In this document: piece by piece, positions 15,403 through 22,989 of the stretch
How positions within the stretch are numbered: position 1 is the stretch's first letter
How the letters are laid out: every line of letters begins with the position of its first letter
Source of the DNA: Fimiplasma intestinipullorum
GTDB taxonomy: Bacteria; Bacillota_I; Bacilli_A; Erysipelotrichales; Coprobacillaceae
NCBI GenBank assembly: GCA_018715065.1
Contig: DVMJ01000114.1
Location: 1 to 37,272, forward strand
Direction of reading: 5' to 3'
Length of the DNA: 37,272 nt
The notes under the pieces: generated by a model
Databases searched by the model: none
The model's input: only the letters and a program-made list of their open reading frames with translations
Told to the model about the DNA's origin: nothing
Made by a program: the position numbers and the translations under genes

Positions 15403-15951
15403 ATGAAAGTATGTATCATTTCATCCAGCCCTAGAAGAAAAGGAAATAGTGCGCTTCTTTGCGAGCAGTTTGCCAAAGGCGCCAAAGAAGCCGGGCATGA
15501 GGTTGAGATCATTCACTTGAGCCAGTATGATATGCAGCCATGCCTCGCCTGTGAGTACTGTCATCATCATGATCATGTTTGTGTCCGTAAGGATGATGCG
15601 GACAAGGTCATTTCAAAAATGATTGCGGCTGATGTGTGGGTACTGGCAACGCCATGCTATTTTTACAGTGTAAGTGCCCAGATGAAATTGCTGATCGATC
15701 GGTTCTTTGCCCGAGAATACGAAGTGCGTGAGGACAAAAAACGTCGACAAGTCTATTATATCGTGACAAGTGGTGCGAAAGGCATGGATCAGATGAATGG
15801 GGTCATGGAAAGTTTGCGCGGTTTTATAAAAGTTTTGAGAACCATTGATGAAGCGGGCGTGATCGATGGGACCGGAGCCTTCCAATTAGGAGATATCGCG
15901 CATCATCCTGCGTATATCCAGGCCTACGAAATGGGGAAAAATTGTCATTAA
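15403..15951 (+). CDS. Iron-sulfur flavoprotein / NAD(P)H oxidoreductase
   Basis: 182 residues, flavodoxin-like FMN fold (VCIISSSPRRKGNS phosphate-binding loop, TPCYFYSVSAQMK). Cysteines C47, C50, C53 and C60 give C-x2-C-x2-C-x6-C, which fits the compact 4Fe-4S motif of Isf-type iron-sulfur flavoproteins rather than a plain FMN reductase. Isf proteins move electrons in redox-stress or anaerobic metabolism. ATG follows GAAGGAGACAAAAGTC. Operon with the aldo/keto reductase; shared function in carbonyl or redox detoxification is an inference. Confidence 0.82.
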   Translation: MKVCIISSSPRRKGNSALLCEQFAKGAKEAGHEVEIIHLSQYDMQPCLACEYCHHHDHVCVRKDDADKVISKMIAADVWVLATPCYFYSVSAQMKLLIDRFFAREYEVREDKKRRQVYYIVTSGAKGMDQMNGVMESLRGFIKVLRTIDEAGVIDGTGAFQLGDIAHHPAYIQAYEMGKNCH

Positions 15952-15984
15952 AAAGGTGTATCCCACAAAGGGTACACCTTTTGC
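15951..15984. terminator. Terminator after flavoprotein gene
   Basis: AAAAGGTGTA / TACACCTTTT stem starting at the stop codon; nearly symmetrical, so bidirectional. Confidence 0.85.
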
Positions 15985-15990
15985 TGTGTG

Positions 15991-16194
15991 TCCCTGGCAC
16001 AAATTCAGTTCACAGGTAGTTAACGCCAAGTATAGTGAACCACAAATCATCAACAGTAATGTTGAGGATGGAGGAAGTGAGGCAGCCATCCTTAGGAGCG
16101 TCCAAACAGAAATCTGAGATAAGTCGCAATGGTGGATAAGGCTGCATCACAAACCGAAGCCCCAAAGGCATACCCGATAGAAATACCCCAGGGA
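15991..16194 (+). ncRNA. Compact ~204-nt structured RNA, possibly raiA RNA
   Basis: No ORF fits. A perfect 7-bp closing stem pairs TCCCTGG (15991-15997) with CCAGGGA (16188-16194). Inside are GTTCAC/GTGAAC (16008-16013 with 16035-16040), CAAC/GTTG (16051-16064) and AGGATGG/CCATCCT (16065-16071 with 16086-16092). Long A-rich single strands such as GAGATAAGTCGCAA and CCGAAGCCCCAAAGGCA lie between the stems, as in highly conserved RNAs. Length and these patches match my memory of the Firmicute raiA RNA, but I could not compare it to a model. No clear promoter is seen; no raiA gene is adjacent. Confidence 0.55.
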
Positions 16195-16353
16195 GGGCCG
16201 CCAAGTCCGATCCTGTTAAACATCCATTGAAACAAGCGGACTGTGCTTTGTAAGATCAGCCGATGAAGTCATACTTTTGTGAAAAGCGCGATATCGACAG
16301 GCAAATGGAAATGGAGTGAATTTCTTACTGAATACAGATATTCTGGCCATAAA
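16195..16353 (+). other. Noncoding stretch after the structured RNA
   Basis: It holds one hairpin, AGTCCG (16204-16209) with CGGACT (16237-16242), which may be the 3' end of the RNA transcript although no T-run follows. Otherwise I see no gene or site. Confidence 0.3.
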
Positions 16354-16385
16354 AAAAGGAAAGACCTGGACTGGTCAATCCTCTA
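16354..16385 (-). terminator. Terminator of the envelope operon
   Basis: Read on the minus strand: AGGATTGACC, loop, GGTCTTTCCT, then a run of seven T. It lies about 110 nt past the dipeptidase stop; nothing recognisable lies between. Confidence 0.75.
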
Positions 16386-16494
16386 GCCTACTCTCTAAGA
16401 TTGGTTGTATGCACATATCAATGCAGCGTCGTATATGAGGTCCGTACGTACAGAGCAATGAATAGGTGAAGATGCTTTTCTTTCTTCTGCTTTA

Positions 16495-17790
16495 TTATGG
16501 AACTTGAAACTCGAGATAAGTGTAAGAATGGGAATCGCTATAATCCCACCATTCCAATGAGTAACCTCTGAAGCCATGCTTAGTCATGGTTTGTTCTAAG
16601 AGCAACGCATTTTCGATTGCCTGAGGATCCTGGATATCACGATAGTCTCGATCTGCCAGACTGGAGAAATCATCGAATGCGGTTGGCATAGGCACACTTT
16701 TACCTTCTGGTGTAACCAGCGAGGCGTCGATGGTCGATCCAAGATTGTGGCTTTGTGGTCCATAAGCGGGATTGGCGACATAGCGGTCATCCGGAACGAC
16801 TTCCCAGAGTCGTTTTTGGGCTTCGAAAGGACGATAAGCATCCCAAATCAATAAATGATAGCCTTTCGCTTTGAGGTCCTCCTGAACGCCCATCAGTTTT
16901 TGCACTGTCCCGTAGCGCAGGTAAGCGTCATGAAAGTCATAGATCACCGTTTGGGTAAAGTTATCTGTTGAAGCGTATTTCAGGTCGACATAAAGGTCGG
17001 GAATAAAGGCTTTGATGTTGACAAATTCATTTTTGGAAGCCGGTGGATCAATGATTTCGATGGTGCAGCTGGTCAGCACTTGTTGATCCAAACAGGCTGA
17101 AAAGGTCACTTTCCCTGCCTGGTGAGCAGTGACACATCCCTTAGCATCGATCGAGGCGATGCGCTCATCACTGGAACTTAGCTGTAATTGATCCCAACAC
17201 AGATTACCATCCAGTTCAAGCTGCATGGAGCGTGTGCAGGCCAGTATGTCGCTTGGACTGGTCAGTGTGATTTGAGGTGCTTCGATGATCAAGGTAATGG
17301 GGTGACGGTTTTGATTTTGGCTGTTGTCTGTGGCAATCAGTTCAGTCTGGTAAGTACCGGGGGTCGAGAAGTCCGTTTGGCCAATGGTCACTGTATAAGG
17401 ACTCCTGTCTTCAATGATCAATTGACTAAAATCAGGTGTCGTTCCGGCCACCATCTGCCATTGAGAAGGGGGATCGATGAATTGCGGTGCGGTGGTATCT
17501 TTGACTTGAATCTGAATGGTTTGGCTATGCGCGGCATAATGCAGGTTACTGGTATAGGTGCCAGGTACATCCGGAGGATAAGGATCGATCGTCATCGTTG
17601 CCAGCAGATGTTCGCGCATGGCAGATGAGGTATGTGATTTGATCAGGCAGGCAGGATCAAAGGGTTCGCCTAATTCAAGGGTGACCACCTGCTTGAGATG
17701 GTTCATGGGATCCTGCCAATAAGACCAGAAAATCATGACCAGAAAGATTAGCCCAGCAAGGATCAGGATGATAGAAATCCGTTTTTTCAT
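16495..17790 (-). CDS. VanX-like D-Ala-D-Ala dipeptidase with Ig-like stalk
   Basis: 431 residues. N-terminal anchor helix (about 5-25), then two or three Ig-like/DUF5011-type repeats to about residue 250, including a Big_2-like SSSDERIASIDAKGCVTAHQ repeat. The C-terminal M15D (VanX/DdpX) zinc peptidase has S-H348-xxGxxx-D355 and the E413-W-W motif. The third zinc ligand, usually His in EWWH, is Asp here (EWWDYSD). It acts outside the membrane, cutting D-Ala-D-Ala or a related dipeptide end. ATG at 17790 overlaps the transpeptidase stop (TGATG), so the two are translationally coupled; no strong ribosome site. Confidence 0.8.
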   Translation of the reverse strand: MKKRISIILILAGLIFLVMIFWSYWQDPMNHLKQVVTLELGEPFDPACLIKSHTSSAMREHLLATMTIDPYPPDVPGTYTSNLHYAAHSQTIQIQVKDTTAPQFIDPPSQWQMVAGTTPDFSQLIIEDRSPYTVTIGQTDFSTPGTYQTELIATDNSQNQNRHPITLIIEAPQITLTSPSDILACTRSMQLELDGNLCWDQLQLSSSDERIASIDAKGCVTAHQAGKVTFSACLDQQVLTSCTIEIIDPPASKNEFVNIKAFIPDLYVDLKYASTDNFTQTVIYDFHDAYLRYGTVQKLMGVQEDLKAKGYHLLIWDAYRPFEAQKRLWEVVPDDRYVANPAYGPQSHNLGSTIDASLVTPEGKSVPMPTAFDDFSSLADRDYRDIQDPQAIENALLLEQTMTKHGFRGYSLEWWDYSDSHSYTYLEFQVP

Positions 17791-19250
17791 CAGTAGTTCA
17801 AAATCCGGCTTTCGACATCGATGATGACACGTGTGGAACCATTGATTCCGCGCATAAAGGTAGCCATTTGTGTCTTTGGAATGGCGATACATCCCAATGT
17901 ATAGCTGCCGGTCATACAATGAACAAAGATAGCTGATCCTTGACCCGGGGTATTGCTGGTATTATAACTAATGGCAGCAGCATAATCATAGTTAACGGGA
18001 TAGTCGATCAGATGCTCATCCTTGCTTTTATCACAATTGCTGTGATCCATTGTTTGTTCATCTACCCATTGATTATAATATGGCCCCCCACACCAATATT
18101 CAGTGCCGGTCAATTGGTGATAAGCTAACTGCGTACCCGGATTGGGGTCGATGCCAAAGAGCTTGGTGATACTGTAAATACCGGTTGGAGTCTTCGTATC
18201 TCCTTCGCTGGCCTTTCCGATACCGGTTTTTCCAACGATTCCATTGACTTTAAAGGTCTGCGACCAGCCAGATCCATTTTTTTGAAAGTAGTACGCTGTC
18301 ATGCTGCGGCTGGCATAGCTAGGCGAGGCGATAATGAGTAAATTATCACTGTTTTTAGCTGCCTGAAGCTGTGCGATGCTTTGGACATTGATGCCAGCCG
18401 GGATATGGGTATCCGATGTATTGGAATCTGTATCCGTCGTTGGCATTTCTTCCTTTGGCTTTTCTTTCACTTCGACTTGACAGGTGGCCTCGATGCCATT
18501 GGCCAAAGCGGTAATCGTTGCTTTTCCGGCTTTTTGGGCATGGATCTTGCCTTGCGCATCAACGCTGACTATTTCAGGCTGACTGGACGAGTATTGAACC
18601 GTGGGATCCTTTCCTTCCACATTGGCTTTCAGGGTCGAGGATTGTCCTTCTATTAAAGATAAATGGTTCTTTTCGAGAGTCAGTTGTGGTGCTTTGACGA
18701 CAATGGTGATGGTCTGTGTCGCTTGATTTTGACTGGGGTCGCTTGCCAGCAGAACGGCCGGATACTCACCTGGCTGTGTAAGATCGACTTGACTCAGATC
18801 CAGCCCAAGGCTGACTTCACCTAGATCGGTGACGCTGATGTCTTCTAAATTGGGTTCAACATCTTGATATGTTTCAATCCTGTCATATGTTTTTTCAAAG
18901 ACGGGGGCGGTTGTGTCTTGAACAGTCAGTCGAATAGGCCGCTGCTGTTCACCGTAGATGAGTGAAAGTGTATATTCACCGATATCGGGAACTTCATCAA
19001 GATCACTTTGAATAACGATTTGATCCATGATCTCTCCTGGCTCGCAGCCTTCTTTAAGATAGCTGGCAGGATCAAGGGAGACGGTTTCTCCCCATTCGAT
19101 GGTCTTCTCTTCGACAAAAATATCCAATGGGCTGGTTGATGGCTTGGGTGAAAAAGCCCATGTGACCAGGGCGATCAGGCAAAGGCTTAGCCCGCCAACA
19201 GCCATATGGAAAGATCTTTTCTGTAACAAGTGCTTATATTTCTCTTTCAT
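17790..19250 (-). CDS. L,D-transpeptidase (YkuD) with Ig-like stalk
   Basis: 486 residues. Membrane anchor at about 11-33, two DUF5011-like Ig repeats (DTTAPVFEK and ASDPSQNQATQT signatures), a Big_2-like domain near 200-265, a Ser/Thr/Asp linker, and a C-terminal YkuD catalytic domain. The active-site signature H444-x9-C454 in HCMTGSYTLGCIAI is present. The product makes 3-3 peptidoglycan crosslinks or attaches proteins, using tetrapeptide donors outside the membrane. ATG follows AAGGAGGGACCCA. Operon with the VanX-like dipeptidase. Confidence 0.88.
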   Translation of the reverse strand: MKEKYKHLLQKRSFHMAVGGLSLCLIALVTWAFSPKPSTSPLDIFVEEKTIEWGETVSLDPASYLKEGCEPGEIMDQIVIQSDLDEVPDIGEYTLSLIYGEQQRPIRLTVQDTTAPVFEKTYDRIETYQDVEPNLEDISVTDLGEVSLGLDLSQVDLTQPGEYPAVLLASDPSQNQATQTITIVVKAPQLTLEKNHLSLIEGQSSTLKANVEGKDPTVQYSSSQPEIVSVDAQGKIHAQKAGKATITALANGIEATCQVEVKEKPKEEMPTTDTDSNTSDTHIPAGINVQSIAQLQAAKNSDNLLIIASPSYASRSMTAYYFQKNGSGWSQTFKVNGIVGKTGIGKASEGDTKTPTGIYSITKLFGIDPNPGTQLAYHQLTGTEYWCGGPYYNQWVDEQTMDHSNCDKSKDEHLIDYPVNYDYAAAISYNTSNTPGQGSAIFVHCMTGSYTLGCIAIPKTQMATFMRGINGSTRVIIDVESRILNY

Positions 19251-19351
19251 TGGGTCCCTCCTTATCTTGTTGTGATAACTATTTTAGGGAGGTCGAACAA
19301 GGGATACAAGGATGGTTCATAATTGACAAAGGAAATGTCAAAAAAAGCAAA

Positions 19352-19370
19352 TGTAACTATTGATATTACA
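19352..19370. promoter_or_regulatory. Operator 1, TGTAA-N9-TTACA
   Basis: 19-bp dyad covering the -35 hexamer of the promoter at 19360-19388. Same half-sites and spacing as operator 2. Confidence 0.55.
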
Positions 19371-19388
19371 ATAAAAATGCGTTAGAAT
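19360..19388 (+). promoter_or_regulatory. Promoter of the ferredoxin-sirtuin-macrodomain operon
   Basis: TTGATA, 17-bp spacer, TAGAAT. It lies 265 nt before the first intact gene, with a decayed transporter remnant in between. Confidence 0.6.
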
Positions 19389-19393
19389 ATTAA

Positions 19394-19412
19394 TGTAATG
19401 AAAAAGATTACA
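19394..19412. promoter_or_regulatory. Operator 2, TGTAA-N9-TTACA
   Basis: TGTAATGAAAAAGATTACA, directly downstream of the -10. Its centre is 42 bp (four helical turns) from operator 1. Confidence 0.55.
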
Positions 19413-19446
19413 TAAAAATCGGCGAAAGGATAATCAGGACCATCTC

Positions 19447-19652
19447 TATTGGCTTTGTTGCGGATATGGACAGTCCATATGGATCATGACTGATGGCATG
19501 CTCTCATGGGTATATGTATGTAAAGAGGCTGGCCGCACTGCCTTGATCTAGGATCATGCCAGTTTGTGCGCAGGTTATCAGGCTTTATATCTAATTGCCA
19601 CATCGGTTCTATTGATCATGGCTTATCTATGCGCGAGAAAGGAGCATGAAAC
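19447..19652 (+). pseudogene. Remnant of a membrane transporter C-terminus (MFS-like)
   Basis: One frame runs from 19447 to the next gene with a single in-frame TAG at 19549-19551. It ends in a clear transmembrane helix followed by charged residues (ALYLIATSVLLIMAYLCARK), as at the end of MFS proteins. Another frame just upstream gives ISIGFVADMDSPYGS, also transporter-like, implying a frameshift. No start codon or full helix set remains. It sits between the twin-operator promoter and the ferredoxin gene, so that promoter may originally have served a transporter. Identification is tentative. Confidence 0.4.
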
Positions 19653-20255
19653 ATGCATTATCTGTCGATCTTGGTGCATGAGATGCATACATCGATCATG
19701 GCGACCGTCGATGTGCAACATCGTCCGGTGACCTGTGCCATCGATCTTATGGATTATGATGATCAGGGGATCTATTTTCTGACGGCTAAAGGGAAAAGCT
19801 TCTATACCCGTTTAAAGCATTGTTCCTATCTTTCCCTGTCCGCTTTACAGGATCAGCGCTGTATCTCCTTGCAGGGCGAAGCCAGGGAGTTAGGTAACGA
19901 ACGGATCCCAGACTTATTTGCGAAGAATCCGTATATGTATATGATCTATCCGACTGAAAGCAGCCGTGAAGCGCTGACTGTATTTGTGATTGAAAAGGCA
20001 TCCGGGGAATATTTTGATCTGGCTGCCCGACCTATCTTTCGGGAACGTTTCACACTTGGCCAGGTCCCATTGGCAAAAGAGGGTTACTGGATCAATGACC
20101 GCTGTCGTCAGTGTGGACAATGTCTGATGGTATGCCCACAGCAATGTATCCTGACAACAGATCAGGGGATGCGCATTGAGGCTTCGCATTGTCTGCATTG
20201 TGGACGCTGTCTGGAGGTATGTCCTTATGATGCGGTAGAGAAAGGAAGAGAATAA
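19653..20255 (+). CDS. PNPOx-like flavin-fold / 2x[4Fe-4S] ferredoxin fusion
   Basis: 200 residues. Residues 1-125 resemble the pyridoxamine-5'-phosphate-oxidase-like split-barrel that binds FMN, F420 or heme (IDLMDYDDQGIYFLTAKG; YTRLKHCSYLSLSA). Residues 151-190 form a bacterial-type double-cluster ferredoxin: C151-x2-C154-x2-C157-x3-C161-P and C180-x2-C183-x2-C186-x3-C190-P. It is therefore likely a cytoplasmic redox protein passing electrons between iron-sulfur clusters and a flavin. ATG follows AAAGGAG. It is the first intact gene of the sirtuin-macrodomain operon (2 nt to the sirtuin start), so it is either an electron-transfer partner or a substrate of ADP-ribosylation. Confidence 0.82.
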   Translation: MHYLSILVHEMHTSIMATVDVQHRPVTCAIDLMDYDDQGIYFLTAKGKSFYTRLKHCSYLSLSALQDQRCISLQGEARELGNERIPDLFAKNPYMYMIYPTESSREALTVFVIEKASGEYFDLAARPIFRERFTLGQVPLAKEGYWINDRCRQCGQCLMVCPQQCILTTDQGMRIEASHCLHCGRCLEVCPYDAVEKGRE

Positions 20256-20257
20256 AG

Positions 20258-21106
20258 ATGGAAAACGCAACGATCACATTATTAAAAGAAAAAATCAATC
20301 AGGCCGATGCACTCATTATTGGGGCTGGTTCAGGTTTATCGACTGCTGCCGGCTTTACGTATAGTGGAGAACGTTTCCGCCGTTATTTCGCTGACTTCGA
20401 GGATCGCTATCATTTTCATGATATGTATACAGGAGGCTTCTATCCTTTTGAAAGCTTAGAGGAGTACTGGGCCTATTGGAGCCGCTTTATCCACTGCAAC
20501 CGCTACATGGATGTTCCCCATCCTGAGATCTTTCAGAATCTAAAAAAGCTGACAGAGAATAAGGACTATTTTATTATTACTACCAATGTGGATCATCTCT
20601 TTCAGAAACATGGTTTTGACAAGGAGCGCCTTTTCTATACACAGGGTGACTATGGTCTATGGCAATGCATGACACCTTGTCATCCTTATACTTATGATAA
20701 TGAAGCACAGGTCAAACGGATGGTTGAGGAGCAGAAGGATATGCAAATTCCCACTGCGCTCATTCCGCGTTGTCCGATCTGCGGTAAACCAATGACCATG
20801 AACCTGCGTGCAGACCATACTTTTGTGGAAGATGCAGGCTGGCATCGCGCAGCCAAACGATATGAAGATTTCCTGCAAGCACATCGTCAGGGAAAAGTCG
20901 TTTATCTGGAACTAGGGGTTGGCTACAATACACCCGTGATTATTAAATATGCCTTCTGGCGTTTTGTTCACGCCAATAAGCAGGCAACCTATGCCTGTGT
21001 CAATCTGGACCCAATTCAGATTCCTGAGCAGATTCGCCATCGTTCGATTGCCTTACAGACAGAGATCGGTGCGGTTTTGAGGCAGCTGGGAGGTGAGCGT
21101 CTATGA
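20258..21106 (+). CDS. Sirtuin, class M-like (candidate ADP-ribosyltransferase)
   Basis: 282-residue Sir2-fold protein. NAD motif GAGSGLSTAAGF at 22-33, TTN110-V-D112-H in place of TxNxD, and a zinc-ribbon pair set C137-x3-C141 and C172-x2-C175. The usual catalytic His of the HG motif is Gln129 (YTQGD), and the protein is longer than deacylase sirtuins. This pattern, with a macrodomain gene next door, matches the SirTM class reported in staphylococci and streptococci, which ADP-ribosylates a lipoylated carrier protein. No carrier or lipoate ligase gene is here. The stop overlaps the macrodomain start by 4 bp. Confidence 0.85.
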   Translation: MENATITLLKEKINQADALIIGAGSGLSTAAGFTYSGERFRRYFADFEDRYHFHDMYTGGFYPFESLEEYWAYWSRFIHCNRYMDVPHPEIFQNLKKLTENKDYFIITTNVDHLFQKHGFDKERLFYTQGDYGLWQCMTPCHPYTYDNEAQVKRMVEEQKDMQIPTALIPRCPICGKPMTMNLRADHTFVEDAGWHRAAKRYEDFLQAHRQGKVVYLELGVGYNTPVIIKYAFWRFVHANKQATYACVNLDPIQIPEQIRHRSIALQTEIGAVLRQLGGERL

Positions 21107-21885
21107 ATCAGGAAGAAAGAGAAATTTTTCTGCTCCATGCTTTATTAGAAGAGTCCCCTGCCTATGCCTCGCTGACCATTCCCAAGGATCCCCAGAAACG
21201 CAGGCAGCTTCTCCGTTCTTTATTGAATGTGCGGTCCCCAATGCAAGTAAGCGAGCGCTTTTTAGAGGTACAGGATGCTTATCTCAAGACCTTGGTCAAA
21301 GAACGCGGCATTGTGGATGTGGCTTCTTTCAAACCGACTGCGCATGATCCACGCCTCTTCCTGTGGCAGGGGGATATCACACGTTTAAACAGTGATGCGA
21401 TCGTGAATGCCGCCAATTCAGCATTATTGGGCTGTTTTATTCCTTGCCATCCATGTATTGATAATCTCGTGCATACCCTGGCTGGTGTCCAGTTGCGTTT
21501 AGCCTGTCACAAGATCATGGCAGCGCAAGGACATGAAGAGACAGTTGGGCAGGCGAAGCTGACACCGGCCTATAATTTGCCTTCCCGTTATGTCATTCAT
21601 ACTGTCGGACCGATGATTCAGGGAATGGTCACTAAAAAAGATCGTGAGCTTCTGGCGTCCTGCTATCGTTCCTGTCTGGAATTGGCCAGTGCTCACAAGA
21701 TCCATTCGCTTGCGTTTTGTTGTATATCGACCGGTGTCTTCCATTTCCCACAAAAGCTGGCAAGTCGGATTGCCGTTGAAACAGTGGATGCCTTTCTAAA
21801 GGAAGATACAACGCTTGAAAAAGTCATCTTTAATGTCTACAAGGATGAAGATTATCAGTACTATCAGGAACTGTTAGAACGATAA
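21103..21885 (+). CDS. Zinc macrodomain hydrolase (ADP-ribose remover)
   Basis: 260 residues: a ~75-residue helical N-terminal extension, then a macrodomain. ADP-ribose-binding GDI at 90-92, VNAAN at 101-105, and the insert CFIPCHPCIDNLVH (C111, C115, H116, C118, H124), typical of zinc-containing macrodomains paired with SirTM. The later loop SISTGVF-like CISTGVFHFP is also present. Such enzymes remove ADP-ribose from the SirTM target, so the two genes form a write/erase pair. Start overlaps the sirtuin stop (ATGA), implying coupled translation. Confidence 0.88.
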   Translation: MNQEEREIFLLHALLEESPAYASLTIPKDPQKRRQLLRSLLNVRSPMQVSERFLEVQDAYLKTLVKERGIVDVASFKPTAHDPRLFLWQGDITRLNSDAIVNAANSALLGCFIPCHPCIDNLVHTLAGVQLRLACHKIMAAQGHEETVGQAKLTPAYNLPSRYVIHTVGPMIQGMVTKKDRELLASCYRSCLELASAHKIHSLAFCCISTGVFHFPQKLASRIAVETVDAFLKEDTTLEKVIFNVYKDEDYQYYQELLER

Positions 21886-21890
21886 ATCAA

Positions 21891-21950
21891 AAAGAGGAGC
21901 GTCATGCGGGTTATTCATTCGTTAATCCGCATATACATTCCTCTTTGTTT
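21891..21950. terminator. Terminator after macrodomain gene
   Basis: AAAGAGGA (21891-21898) with TCCTCTTT (21939-21946) and an inner ATGCGG/CCGCAT stem; T-rich on both sides, shared by the convergent kinase gene. Confidence 0.8.
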
Positions 21951-21969
21951 GTTTAGTAAAGTGAAATAT

Positions 21970-22890
21970 TTAAGCCAATTGATGTACGACAAGATCCTTC
22001 TCAATTTCTTGAATCAGTTGAAGATTGGCTAAATCATCACTGAAGGCCGTCGCTGCGCCGCAGGCAGAACCGAGCTTTAAGGCATAGGCATAATCACCGG
22101 TCTTTAAGTAGCCGGTCAAAAATCCGGCAATCATGGAATCCCCGCTGCCAACAGAATTCTTTAATTCCCCTTTGGCTGCCGGACAGAAAAAGACTTCGTC
22201 CTTTTCATCGATGAGGATGGCCCCTTGGGCGCCTAAGGAAACAAGGACATTCCGCGCGCCCATTTTTCGCAAGCGCCGGGCATAATCGGTGAGTTCATCG
22301 GCAGTCGTGATTTTGACTCCGAACAATTCAGATAATTCATCCTGATTCGGTTTGATCAGAAATGGCTGATATTTTAAGGTGTTTAGAAGCAGGTTGCCAG
22401 TGGCATCGATAACAAACTTGACTCCTCGATCCTGAAGATGCTGCATGATCGTTTCATAAATATCATTGGGTACACTTTGAGGAATACTGCCTGCGAGCAC
22501 CAGTAGATCCTCGTCACCCAAAGCATCCAGCTGGTTGATCAGCTGGGCAAGATCCTGCGGTTGAATGTGGGGACCGTTGCCGTTGATCTCTGTTTCAATC
22601 TCGCCTTTGATCTTAATATTGATACGTGAACATCCCTCTTGGAGATGGATGAGATGGTGGTTCAGTTGACGTTCCGTTAGGAGCGCTTCGATATAGCCCC
22701 CGATCGGACCGGCACAAAAGCCCAGTGCCATGGTTTCCATACCCAGATCCGTTAAGATCATGGAAACATTCAGTCCTTTCCCACCGGGATAATACGTTTC
22801 CTTTAAGGAACGATTGGTTTTACCGGTTTCAAAATGGGCAACATGCATGGTATAATCGATGGAAGGATTAAGGGTTACGGTATAGATCAT
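21970..22890 (-). CDS. fruK: 1-phosphofructokinase family (PfkB fold)
   Basis: 306-residue ribokinase-fold sugar-phosphate kinase. N-terminal YTVTLNPSIDYTMHV, YYPGGKGLNVS substrate loop, and C-terminal NSVGSGDSMIAGF with the catalytic Asp in GSGDS. FruK phosphorylates fructose-1-phosphate to the 1,6-bisphosphate; tagatose-6-phosphate kinase (LacC) is the main alternative. Start ATG at 22890 lies 8 nt after GAGGAG; in-frame GTG 22899 and ATG 22896 are too close to it. No PTS permease or FruR gene is adjacent, which is unusual for fruK. Confidence 0.85.
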   Translation of the reverse strand: MIYTVTLNPSIDYTMHVAHFETGKTNRSLKETYYPGGKGLNVSMILTDLGMETMALGFCAGPIGGYIEALLTERQLNHHLIHLQEGCSRINIKIKGEIETEINGNGPHIQPQDLAQLINQLDALGDEDLLVLAGSIPQSVPNDIYETIMQHLQDRGVKFVIDATGNLLLNTLKYQPFLIKPNQDELSELFGVKITTADELTDYARRLRKMGARNVLVSLGAQGAILIDEKDEVFFCPAAKGELKNSVGSGDSMIAGFLTGYLKTGDYAYALKLGSACGAATAFSDDLANLQLIQEIEKDLVVHQLA

Positions 22891-22943
22891 GATCATCACT
22901 CCTCATATCATATGTCGTGTCAGTTCAGACACCGATCTTATAT

Positions 22944-22984
22944 TCTTTTTACAAAGAAGGCTGCAATCGCAAGATCACAGCCCT
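22944..22984 (-). terminator. Terminator of phosphoribosyltransferase-like gene
   Basis: Minus-strand GGCTG / CAGCC stem followed by TTCTTTGT. It separates this gene from fruK. Confidence 0.55.
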
Positions 22985-22989
22985 TTGAG

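Noticed and set aside
15984..16330. Group II intron suggested by GTGTGTCC near 15987
   Set aside because: No domain V hairpin or reverse transcriptase ORF; the 7-bp closing stem defines a much smaller RNA.
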